A DNA stretch of 64,000 nt from the NCBI GenBank assembly GCA_965262425.1, contig OZ253536.1:2542001-2606000 (forward strand), given 5' to 3'. This stretch comes from CAZOZZ01 sp965262425. Lineage in GTDB: Bacteria; Acidobacteriota; Terriglobia; 20CM-2-55-15. Position 1 is the first letter of the stretch, and each line of letters opens with the position of its first letter. The position numbers were made by a program, and so were the translations under genes. The notes under the pieces were generated by a model. It worked only from the letters and a program-made list of their open reading frames with translations. It was not told the DNA's origin and did no database searches. Below, piece after piece: positions 7,864-15,100 of this stretch.

Positions 7864-8519
7864 AGAACGATCTCAGCATTCCGGTGCAAATCACCGAGAT
7901 CTTCCACTCCATCCAGGGTGAATCCTCACATGCCGGAAAGCCCTCGGCATTCGTTCGGTTGACCGGTTGCAGCCTCCGGTGTGTCTACTGCGACACCAAG
8001 TACTCCTACTCGGGTGGGCACGCGATGACGATCGGGGAAGTCCTGGAAACTGTTTCCGAATACCCGACCCGGCTGGTCGAGATTACCGGCGGCGAGCCGC
8101 TCGAACAGGATGCCGCGATCCCCCTGATGGAACAACTGCTCGGGCGGGGCTACACGGTAATGCTCGAGACAGGTGGCCACGTCCGTCTCGACCGGGTCCC
8201 GGAATCGGTGATCAAGATCATCGACGTCAAATGTCCGGACAGTCGAGAGGCTGGGACTTTCTGCCAGGACAACATCAGGCTGGCCGCGCCCCATGACGAG
8301 TTCAAGTTCGTGATCTCGTCGAGGGCGGATTATGAGTGGTCCCGGAGCTTCTACAACGAGAACCTGAAATCGCAAATCCAGGCCGTGCTGTTTGCTCCTG
8401 CGCACGAGGTCCTGCCCCCGGTACGGCTCTCCGAGTGGATTCTTTCGGACGGCTTGGGGGTCCGCCTCGGGCTCCAAGTCCACAAATATATATGGGGACC
8501 TTTGGTTCGAGGCGTTTAG
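7860..8519 (+). CDS. queE: 7-carboxy-7-deazaguanine synthase QueE
   Basis: 219 residues of a radical SAM enzyme that rearranges 6-carboxytetrahydropterin to 7-carboxy-7-deazaguanine, the ring-contraction step of preQ0/queuosine synthesis. The cluster-binding cysteines are C37, C41 and C44 (CSLRCVYCDT). The substrate-site motif SIQGESSHAGKPS precedes them, and EITGGEPLEQ is the SAM-contact segment. It overlaps dinG by 4 bp and is followed 102 bp later by queC, which performs the next step. Confidence 0.95.
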   Translation: MKNDLSIPVQITEIFHSIQGESSHAGKPSAFVRLTGCSLRCVYCDTKYSYSGGHAMTIGEVLETVSEYPTRLVEITGGEPLEQDAAIPLMEQLLGRGYTVMLETGGHVRLDRVPESVIKIIDVKCPDSREAGTFCQDNIRLAAPHDEFKFVISSRADYEWSRSFYNENLKSQIQAVLFAPAHEVLPPVRLSEWILSDGLGVRLGLQVHKYIWGPLVRGV

Positions 8520-8621
8520 CGACCGTTGGAGGCACCGTCGATAAATGATGGAGAAAGCTGATTCGGCCAACCTATGCTTTGACTTTCAGGGGGTTGGAAA
8601 ATAAACTCTAGGAGAGACGGT

Positions 8622-9341
8622 TTGAGCCGAAATGTCGTGAACAGGGGAATTCAATCCAGCAAGCCCAGGGCCGTGGTTCTAATGAGCGGCGGTCTGGATA
8701 GCTGTGTGACGGCGGCAATAGCCCAACCGGATCACCAACTTTTCGCACTGCACGCCAGTTACGGCCAGAGAACGGAGAGCCGGGAGTTGGAATCGTTCAA
8801 TGCCCAGGCAGATTTTTTCTCCGTGGCCGATCGGCTGGGGGTGAGTCTGGATTACATGACGAGGATCGGAGGATCCAGCCTGACGGATACGAATATCGCG
8901 GTGCCCGACCAGACTTTGGACAACCACGATATTCCAAATACATACGTTCCATTTCGGAACGCGCACTTTTTATCGATCGCAACCTCGTGGGCGGAGGTCA
9001 TCGGAGCGGAAGAGATTTTTATCGGGGCGGTTTGGGAAGACAGTTCGGGCTATCCCGATTGCAGGCCGGAGTACTTTGAAGCGATGAACGCGCTCATCGA
9101 CGCCGGCACCCGACCGACGACCCGGATTATGGTTCGGACCCCTCTGATCGAAATGCGGAAAGCGCAAATCGTTCGGAAGGGCTTTGAGCTTGGAGCGCCG
9201 TTCGAACTGACGTGGTCCTGTTACCGCAACACGACGAAAGCCTGCGGGACCTGTGATAGCTGCGCGCTGCGGCTCAAAGCATTTTCGGAGGCCGGTCTGA
9301 TGGACCCGGTCGCCTATGAGGAAAGACCCCAGTATGTATGA
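8622..9341 (+). CDS. queC: 7-cyano-7-deazaguanine synthase QueC
   Basis: 239 residues from a TTG start, chosen because AGGAGAG lies 6 bases upstream. QueC uses ATP and ammonia to convert 7-carboxy-7-deazaguanine to preQ0. The PP-loop SGGLDS is near residue 22. The zinc-binding cysteines are in the CYRNTTKACGTCDSC segment near 200. VPFRNAHFLSIATSWAE and GAVWEDSSGYPDCRPEY are typical of the family. Together with queE it supplies the last two steps to preQ0. queD and folE are not in the window. Confidence 0.95.
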   Translation: MSRNVVNRGIQSSKPRAVVLMSGGLDSCVTAAIAQPDHQLFALHASYGQRTESRELESFNAQADFFSVADRLGVSLDYMTRIGGSSLTDTNIAVPDQTLDNHDIPNTYVPFRNAHFLSIATSWAEVIGAEEIFIGAVWEDSSGYPDCRPEYFEAMNALIDAGTRPTTRIMVRTPLIEMRKAQIVRKGFELGAPFELTWSCYRNTTKACGTCDSCALRLKAFSEAGLMDPVAYEERPQYV

Positions 9342-9363
9342 GTTTAAGAGACGGAGGGTTATG

Positions 9364-10326
9364 ATGAGATACACAATCCGATTGCTGCCCTTGCTTGTTC
9401 TTGTTTTCGTCTTCGCGATACCTTCTTACGCGCAGACAGGAAACATCAACGGAACCGTGATCAGCACCGACGGGACCCCCTTGGTCGGGGCGATGATGTT
9501 GATAGACCGGCAGGAAATCACCCAGCATTTCGAAGCCGAGACCGACGAGGACGGCAAGTTCTTTCACGCCGGACTGCCGACGGGCACCTATCGAGTGACC
9601 CTGCAGGTCGACGGACGGACGATTCAGTACCGGGACGGACTCCAGATTCGGGGGGGCTCCACCGCCGACGCCAGCTTCGATCTGGCGGCGCTTGCCGACA
9701 TGATTCTCGAGAGTGAAGAAGGCAGGGCAGCCGAAGAAGCCCGTTTGAAAGCCGTGGCGACACGGGACTCGTTCGAGCTGGGACGCACGGCGCTCGACGC
9801 AAAGAACTACACCGAAGCCGTGACGCAATTCCGACTCGCGCTCGAAAATGACGACACCCAGCACGTCATTTACGCGAACCTGGCAGATGCACTGTCGGGA
9901 GCCAAGCAATTCGACGAAGCTGTCGAGACTTACCAGAAGGCCATCATGCTGGCCCCAATGGAAGGTGCGTACTACAACAACCTCGGTATCGTTTATGGAA
10001 ACGCGGGGAAAACAGAGGAAGCGATCGCAGCACTTGAGAAAACGGCGGAACTGACACCGGATTCCGCCGGTCAGGCTTACTACAACCTGGGTGCGGTGAT
10101 GACAAACACCGGCCGGTCCGCTGCCGCATCGGAAGCATTCAAGAAAGCGATCGAATACGACCCGGAACTGGCTGAGGCCTACTATCAGCTCGGTATCTCC
10201 TTTTTTGGGTCGGCGGACACGATGAAGGAAGCGATTCCGGTTCTGGAGAAATATCTGGAAATGGTCCCTGACGGGCCGAACTCCGAGGCAGCGAAACAGC
10301 TTATCCTTGCTGCCGGCGGCATCTAG
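9364..10326 (+). CDS. Exported TPR protein with carboxypeptidase-regulatory-like domain
   Basis: 320 residues from the ATG at 9364. An adjacent ATG at 9361 is possible, but GGAGGG at 9353-9358 is better spaced for 9364. A signal peptide (TIRLLPLLVLVFVFAIPSYAQ) precedes a beta-sandwich domain (about 25-100; GTVISTDGTPLVGAMML, GKFFHAGLPTGTYRVTLQVDG). Four or more TPRs follow (about 130-310; EGAYYNNLGIVYGNAGKTEEA, GQAYYNLGAVMTNTGRSAAA). It is likely a periplasmic scaffold. A terminator follows at 10362, separating it from the next TPR gene. Confidence 0.85.
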   Translation: MRYTIRLLPLLVLVFVFAIPSYAQTGNINGTVISTDGTPLVGAMMLIDRQEITQHFEAETDEDGKFFHAGLPTGTYRVTLQVDGRTIQYRDGLQIRGGSTADASFDLAALADMILESEEGRAAEEARLKAVATRDSFELGRTALDAKNYTEAVTQFRLALENDDTQHVIYANLADALSGAKQFDEAVETYQKAIMLAPMEGAYYNNLGIVYGNAGKTEEAIAALEKTAELTPDSAGQAYYNLGAVMTNTGRSAAASEAFKKAIEYDPELAEAYYQLGISFFGSADTMKEAIPVLEKYLEMVPDGPNSEAAKQLILAAGGI

Positions 10327-10361
10327 AATCGAAGCCGGTTCCCGGGACAGGTTGACAAGAA

Positions 10362-10393
10362 AGAGGGTCGGTCCGTCCGGCCCTCTCTTTTTG
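10362..10393 (+). terminator. Rho-independent terminator
   Basis: A 10-bp stem (AGAGGGTCGG / CCGGCCCTCT, one G-U pair) with a 5-nt loop is followed by CTTTTT. It lies 36 bp after the TPR gene stop and before the next ATG. Confidence 0.82.
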
Positions 10394-10412
10394 CGTGTGA
10401 CGACGCCCGACT

Positions 10413-11003
10413 ATGTTCACCAGCAAGAACATCCACATCGCCATCCTCGGTATCATACTGGGATCTGCTTCGGCTTATGTCTTCGGCAGCTACCAGGCGG
10501 AAGCCCGTCGGCAAATCGCCGCCGACGAGGCCGCGGCAACGATTGAAGAAGCCGCGACCGACCGACCCGAAATCACCGATGAAGAGATGCTCGCCCTCTT
10601 CGACGAAGCGCTGCAACAAAACCCCGACGAACCGGAACTGTTGATGCGATACGGAAACTTCCTGTTTAACCTGGAACGATACCGGGAGGCGATCGAAGCT
10701 TACGGGAAGGTACTGGAGAAGAATCCGGACGACCCTGTCGTGCGAACCGATATGGGGACCGCATTCTACAATCTGGGGGAAGTGGACGAGGCCATGGCTG
10801 CATTTGATCTCGCGCTCGCGGCGGATCCGAACCACGTCCTCGCTCTCCACAACGTCGCCATCGCACAGATCGAATCGATGCACGACGTCCCCGCTGCCGA
10901 ACAGACCATCCGGAGGATCGAGGGCATCGACGCCAACTACCCCGGACTCGGCCTGCTCCGCGGCCGGCTCGCGACCGAACGCGACAAACCGAGGTCCCAA
11001 TAG
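10413..11003 (+). CDS. Membrane-anchored TPR protein
   Basis: 196 residues. One N-terminal membrane segment (about 7-25, HIAILGIILGSASAYVFG) is followed by an alanine/glutamate-rich linker and three TPRs (about 60-160; PELLMRYGNFLFNLERYREA, PVVRTDMGTAFYNLGEVDEA, NHVLALHNVAIAQIESMHD). The layout resembles the CcmI/YbgF-like TPR adaptors that hang from the inner membrane, but no specific family is recognised. Ten bases separate it from the YHS gene, so the two probably share a transcript. Confidence 0.8.
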   Translation: MFTSKNIHIAILGIILGSASAYVFGSYQAEARRQIAADEAAATIEEAATDRPEITDEEMLALFDEALQQNPDEPELLMRYGNFLFNLERYREAIEAYGKVLEKNPDDPVVRTDMGTAFYNLGEVDEAMAAFDLALAADPNHVLALHNVAIAQIESMHDVPAAEQTIRRIEGIDANYPGLGLLRGRLATERDKPRSQ

Positions 11004-11012
11004 GCGGTACGC

Positions 11013-11285
11013 ATGCGCTTCTTTATCCGAGTCGCAATCGTCTTCGTCATCGTCCTGGCCGCCCTATCCACGCTCCGCGGCCTGTTCGCCCAAAACAGCC
11101 CTTCCCGATCCCCCTCGTCAGGCGATTCCCCGGGCGGACCGAGTAAAACCGGCAAACTCGTCAAAGACCCTGTCTGCGGGACCTACGTCAGCGACAAACT
11201 GGCCATCAGCGCCAACCGAGGCTCGGAAGTCTTCCACTTCTGCTCGGACGAGTGCCGCCAGAAATTCATAGCCACCGGCACCTGA
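11013..11285 (+). CDS. Membrane-anchored YHS-domain protein
   Basis: 90 residues. A membrane anchor (about 5-24, FIRVAIVFVIVLAALSTLRG) and a Ser/Pro/Gly-rich linker lead to a YHS domain (about 48-88) with the sequence KDPVCGTYVS, then VFHFCSDECRQKF. The three cysteines are those thought to bind metal in YHS domains of copper and heavy-metal proteins. The role is probably metal sensing or delivery at the membrane, but no partner is nearby except the TPR gene. Confidence 0.8.
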   Translation: MRFFIRVAIVFVIVLAALSTLRGLFAQNSPSRSPSSGDSPGGPSKTGKLVKDPVCGTYVSDKLAISANRGSEVFHFCSDECRQKFIATGT

Positions 11286-11318
11286 CTGGCACGTAGTCGA
11301 TAACAGTCACAGCTTTCA

Positions 11319-11405
11319 GACGCAAAGGCGCAGAGACGCAGAGAGAAGAAGCTCGGGATTAAGGACCCGAAAGAATCCTTCTCTGCGTCTCTGCGCCTTT
11401 GCGTC
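11319..11405. repeat. Long inverted-repeat hairpin, family A copy 1
   Basis: Arms beginning GACGCAAAGGCGCAGAGACG are perfectly complementary over about 26 bp and enclose a 30-bp loop. The element sits between two convergent genes (YHS and the DppC-like permease) and could end both transcripts. Related hairpins lie at 14938, 50201 and 57659. Confidence 0.9.
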
Positions 11406-11416
11406 GTAACCCTGTT

Positions 11417-12265
11417 TCATCCTTGAGAAACGTTCGTGCCGGGCGAATACGACTTTGGGTCCAGCCAGTCCCGGATGGCATCGCCCAGGGAATTGAAGGA
11501 GAGAACGGTGACCATCAGGACCAGGGATGGGAAGATGAGGATATGGGGGGCATCGAAGAGGTGGTTCCTAGCACTGTTCAGCATGGAGCCCCAGCTGGGG
11601 GTGGGTGGGGTGATTCCAAGACCCAGGAAGCTCAGGGCGGCTTCGGCCAGAATCGCGGCGGCCATGCCGATGCTTGCCTGGACCAGGACCGGCTGGATGA
11701 TGTTCGGCAGGACATGAAGAAGGAACACTCTCAGTTTAGTGGCACCCATCGCGTGGGCGGCTTCGACGAAATCGAGCGTCTTGACCTTCAACACCTGGCC
11801 GCGAGCCAGGCGGGCGTATCCGACCCAGCCAATAACCGATAGGGCCAGGATCAACTTGTTGAGCCCCGGACCGAGAAACGCGACGAGTGCGATCGCCAGC
11901 AGAATCCCGGGAAACGCCAACAGGGAGTTGATCACGACGACTGTGATGACGGTGTCGAACCGGCCCCCGATGAACCCGGCGGCCCCACCGATCAAGACCC
12001 CCACGAAGCCGGAAAGGAATACGACCGTGGCCCCCACTCGCATGCTCACACGCGTCCCCATCATCACGCGCGACAGGATGTCCCTTCCCAACTCGTCCGT
12101 TCCAAACGGATGATTCCACGATGGCCCCGCCAGCCGGGCGGAAAGCTCCTGGGCGGCCGGATCGTGGATCACCAACCAGGGCGCCAGCAAGGCAACCATA
12201 GCCAGAAACACGACGATGATCGCACCCACCAGGGCCAGGCGGTTCTGTTTGAAGAACTCTCTCAT
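11417..12265 (-). CDS. ABC transporter permease, DppC/OppC-like
   Basis: 282 residues with an N-terminal membrane helix (LALVGAIIVVFLAMVALLAPWLV), the HPFGTDELGRDILSRVMMGTRVS segment diagnostic of OppC/DppC proteins, and the EAA loop EAAHAMGATKLRVFLLHVLPN near residue 185. It forms half of the inner-membrane channel of a peptide/nickel-type importer. The DppB-like gene ends 6 bp upstream. No binding protein or ATPase gene is within the window, so the substrate cannot be assigned. Confidence 0.92.
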   Translation of the reverse strand: MREFFKQNRLALVGAIIVVFLAMVALLAPWLVIHDPAAQELSARLAGPSWNHPFGTDELGRDILSRVMMGTRVSMRVGATVVFLSGFVGVLIGGAAGFIGGRFDTVITVVVINSLLAFPGILLAIALVAFLGPGLNKLILALSVIGWVGYARLARGQVLKVKTLDFVEAAHAMGATKLRVFLLHVLPNIIQPVLVQASIGMAAAILAEAALSFLGLGITPPTPSWGSMLNSARNHLFDAPHILIFPSLVLMVTVLSFNSLGDAIRDWLDPKSYSPGTNVSQG

Positions 12266-12271
12266 GGCGGG

Positions 12272-13192
12272 TCACTCATATCGAATTCGAGGGTCGATGA
12301 TCGAGTAAAACACGTCGGTCGCCAGGTTGACGAGAATGTAGGTCATTGCTATCGCCAGGATGCATCCCTGAACCAGTGGGTAGTCGCGCGCGTTAATTGC
12401 CTGGACCGTCAACCGGCCCAGACCCGGCCATGCAAATATCGTCTCGGTTATGATGGCGCCTGCCAGCAGAGTTCCCAGTTGCAGTCCCATCACGGTCAAG
12501 ATCGGTATCAAGCCGTTTCTCATTGCGTGCCCCAACATCACGCGTCGCTCGGACAAGCCTTTGGCGCGCGCGGTCCGGACGTAGTCCTGGTGAATCTCCT
12601 CGAGCATCGACGACCGCACCATTCGTGTCATGATCGCGGCCATTGCGCCACCCATCGTGATGGCCGGTAAGATCAGGTGGGCCCAGCTTTCCCTGCCGGA
12701 CACCGGAAGCCATCCCAGAGCAATCGAAAACATAAGGATCAACAGCGGCCCGAGAGCGAAATTCGGCAGGGACACGCCGATGAGAGTGAACAAACCTATC
12801 GAACGGTCGGCAACCGTCCCGCGTTTCACGGCCGCGACGATGCCGAGCGGAACCGCAATCAGGAGTGAAAAGAAGATCGCGGCCAGAGCGAGCTGGATCG
12901 TCGCAGGGTAGCGTCGTACGATCGAAGTGAGGACCGGTTCCTGGTTTCGGAACGAAACACCGAGATCTCCCCGGAAAAGGTCCGACATATAGGAAATGTA
13001 TTGATCGAAGATCGGCCGGTCCAACCCCAGTTCGCGCCGGACCCGTTCGACCTCTGTGACGGCCGCACCTTCACCTAACATCTGCTCGATCGGGTCGCCC
13101 GGGACCAGGTGGATCAGTGTAAAGACAAGCGTGACGACGATCCAGACGACAGGGATGGTTAGTAAGAGACGACGGATGAGGAAAGAAACCAT
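12272..13192 (-). CDS. ABC transporter permease, DppB/OppB-like
   Basis: 306 residues, about six membrane helices. The N-terminus FLIRRLLLTIPVVWIVVTLVFTLIHLVPGDP and the segment ERVRRELGLDRPIFDQYISYMSDLFRGDLGVSF are standard for DppB/OppB. The EAA loop (YVRTARAKGLSERRVMLGHAMRNGLIP) is near residue 195. It partners the DppC-like protein encoded immediately downstream. It starts 251 bp from the divergent porin gene, and a 16-bp palindrome lies between them. Confidence 0.92.
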   Translation of the reverse strand: MVSFLIRRLLLTIPVVWIVVTLVFTLIHLVPGDPIEQMLGEGAAVTEVERVRRELGLDRPIFDQYISYMSDLFRGDLGVSFRNQEPVLTSIVRRYPATIQLALAAIFFSLLIAVPLGIVAAVKRGTVADRSIGLFTLIGVSLPNFALGPLLILMFSIALGWLPVSGRESWAHLILPAITMGGAMAAIMTRMVRSSMLEEIHQDYVRTARAKGLSERRVMLGHAMRNGLIPILTVMGLQLGTLLAGAIITETIFAWPGLGRLTVQAINARDYPLVQGCILAIAMTYILVNLATDVFYSIIDPRIRYE

Positions 13193-13341
13193 CTAGCCGG
13201 AAGTATAGTGTTTTCGGAGGCGGATGCGGTCCAGGAGGGTCCGAAGTCGAGAATCAGGCGGACCGACGTCACTTCCGACCTCGGACTTCGGACACGGACT
13301 CCGCCCCCACTTTTCCCACATTTAACAACGCCTTCGCACAA

Positions 13342-13357
13342 AATTCACGCGTGAATT
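13342..13357. promoter_or_regulatory. Perfect 16-bp palindrome, candidate operator
   Basis: AATTCACGCGTGAATT is fully self-complementary. It lies in an AT-richer stretch between the divergent dppB-like and porin genes, 86 bp before the porin start. It is a plausible binding site for a dimeric repressor. No regulator gene is adjacent, so this is a sequence observation only. Confidence 0.5.
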
Positions 13358-13443
13358 CGAACTTTTCGGCACAAATAAAACAAGTATGTGCGAACTTCTA
13401 CTACTGGTCCTTATGACACACGTTTGAATTCTCCGGAGGATAC

Positions 13444-14901
13444 GTGAATACCCAAGTTTGGCGAGTCATTTTGTTGTCAGTCGTGCTTCTGGCCAGCCCC
13501 GTGGCTCTTCTGGCCGACGACCGAGACGAGTCGAAAAAGCCCGCTCCAGGTCCGTTGGAGAAACTCGAGGCTCGACTCGAGTTGCAGGAGGAACGAATTC
13601 GGCAGCTGGAGGGCCTCGTGCACGAACAGTTAGCTATGATTGTCTCAGCGCGGGAGGAACTCGCGATGCTGCTCCCGGAAGGGTCTTCTGAAGTTAACCG
13701 CGATCGATTGGAGGTCGCTCCGCCAACGGCCGAGCTTCGCTTGGAAGCGCCCAGAGTGGCCCCCGCCCGAGCGCAAACCCAGAGGAATTCGGTCGCGGGA
13801 TGGACCGGCAGTCACCCCTTCATCAACAGCGCGAACGGGGATTTCACGATGCAGTTTTCCGGACGAATGCATCTGGACTATCGGAACTTCAGCGATGAAG
13901 GCACACCGGAATCCACTTTCGTCCTGCGGCGGGCGCGAATCACAGTAGAGGGACAGCTTTACGACAGTTATACCTATAAAGTCGAAACCGATTTCGCCGA
14001 CCGGGGCAGCAGGATCCTGCGCGATGGATATGTGAACGCCAAAGTCAGCGACGCCCTCGAGTTCCGGTTCGGTCAATTCAAAGCTCCCTTCAGCCAGGAA
14101 AGGTTGCAGTCTTCCCAGAGGGTCAACTTCGTCGATCGCTCGTCCCTCGCGGAACTGTCCCCGGGACGATCCCCAGGCATCATGGTTCACGGATCGTTCC
14201 TGGATGACGCGGTCGAATACGCCGTCAGCGCATCGAACGGACTCGGCGTGCTGAACTCCAACACCAGGGCCACTCCTGAGGTCACCAGTCGCCTGCGTTT
14301 CAAACCCTTCGGGTCCATCGAGCTTTTCGAGAATTTCGCATTCGGCGGCGCATTCGGCCAGGGCCGGCGCGCGAATGGAATCAGCTTCAGGGGCAGGACG
14401 GCAAGCCGAAGCGTCACGTTCTTCAATCGTGTTCCAGTCAACGGCAAGATCACTCGCGCCAACGTCGAGTTCGACTGGCTGCACCCCAAGTTTGCGATCC
14501 GCGGCGAGTTTAACCAGACCAACCAGCGGCGTGACGGTATGGGAAACGGAGGAGGCAATCAGCCCGCCGTCGTGTCCAAGGGATTCATGTTCAACACCGC
14601 TTATGTGTTCGGAGGTGTGACACGTCCAAATGGTGCGATCGTACCGGACACGACCTTCCTCGAAAACGGCGGCACGGGCGCGCTGCAGCTCGTTTTTCGC
14701 TATGAAAATCTCCAGTTCGACGACGGCGTGAGCCCGAACCGCGGTGAAGCCTACACCACCGGTTTTAACTGGTGGCTGAGCAGCTTCATCCGCCATCAGT
14801 CCAACTTCGCATTCGAACGATTCCAACACCCGAACCGCACCGGTCCGTTCAACGGCAAGTCGACTTTTACCTACCTGGGTCGAATGCAGTTAATGTTCTA
14901 G
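13444..14901 (+). CDS. Outer-membrane porin, phosphate-selective OprO/OprP type
   Basis: 485 residues from a GTG preceded by CCGGAGG. A signal peptide (about 1-24, VILLSVVLLASPVALLA) is followed by a coiled-coil segment (about 35-75, KLEARLELQEERIRQLEGLVHEQLAM) that may bind peptidoglycan or trimerise. The beta-barrel (about 120-485) contains FVLRRARITVEGQLYDSYTYKVETDF, then LEFRFGQFKAPFSQERLQSS. The chain ends in Phe, as expected for barrel insertion. The solute is not known. Family A hairpin copy 2 lies just after the stop. Confidence 0.88.
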   Translation: MNTQVWRVILLSVVLLASPVALLADDRDESKKPAPGPLEKLEARLELQEERIRQLEGLVHEQLAMIVSAREELAMLLPEGSSEVNRDRLEVAPPTAELRLEAPRVAPARAQTQRNSVAGWTGSHPFINSANGDFTMQFSGRMHLDYRNFSDEGTPESTFVLRRARITVEGQLYDSYTYKVETDFADRGSRILRDGYVNAKVSDALEFRFGQFKAPFSQERLQSSQRVNFVDRSSLAELSPGRSPGIMVHGSFLDDAVEYAVSASNGLGVLNSNTRATPEVTSRLRFKPFGSIELFENFAFGGAFGQGRRANGISFRGRTASRSVTFFNRVPVNGKITRANVEFDWLHPKFAIRGEFNQTNQRRDGMGNGGGNQPAVVSKGFMFNTAYVFGGVTRPNGAIVPDTTFLENGGTGALQLVFRYENLQFDDGVSPNRGEAYTTGFNWWLSSFIRHQSNFAFERFQHPNRTGPFNGKSTFTYLGRMQLMF

Positions 14902-14937
14902 CCCGTGGGGTCACTGGAAAATACCGAAAGGGTTTTC

Positions 14938-15022
14938 GACGCAAAGGCGCAGAGACGCAGAGAAAAAGGCTCATAAAAGGGATCCTCCTGAAAAGTCCTC
15001 TGCGTCTTTGCGCCTCTGCGTC
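14938..15022. repeat. Long inverted-repeat hairpin, family A copy 2
   Basis: The left arm GACGCAAAGGCGCAGAGACG pairs with a right arm ending CTCTGCGTC, 85 bp overall. It lies between the porin stop and the htpG start (79 bp before the ATG), so it could end the porin transcript or form a structured leader for htpG. Confidence 0.87.
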
Positions 15023-15100
15023 AAAAACCTTCGCCGGCTTTGCCGAAACCCCCGGAAACGGCTTACAATGGTTGTTTACTTTCCGGAGGATAGGGACGAC

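Noticed and set aside
7860..8622. preQ1 riboswitch before queE or queC
   Set aside because: queE overlaps dinG and the 102-bp queC leader shows no pseudoknot-like preQ1 aptamer pattern by eye.
11319..11405. Hairpin repeats considered as a CRISPR array
   Set aside because: The copies are 3-40 kb apart, are inverted repeats rather than direct repeats with equal spacers, and no cas gene is present.
13645..14829. Long antisense frame (394 codons) opposite the porin gene
   Set aside because: It is a shadow of the high-G+C porin frame; no ribosome site or recognisable domain.
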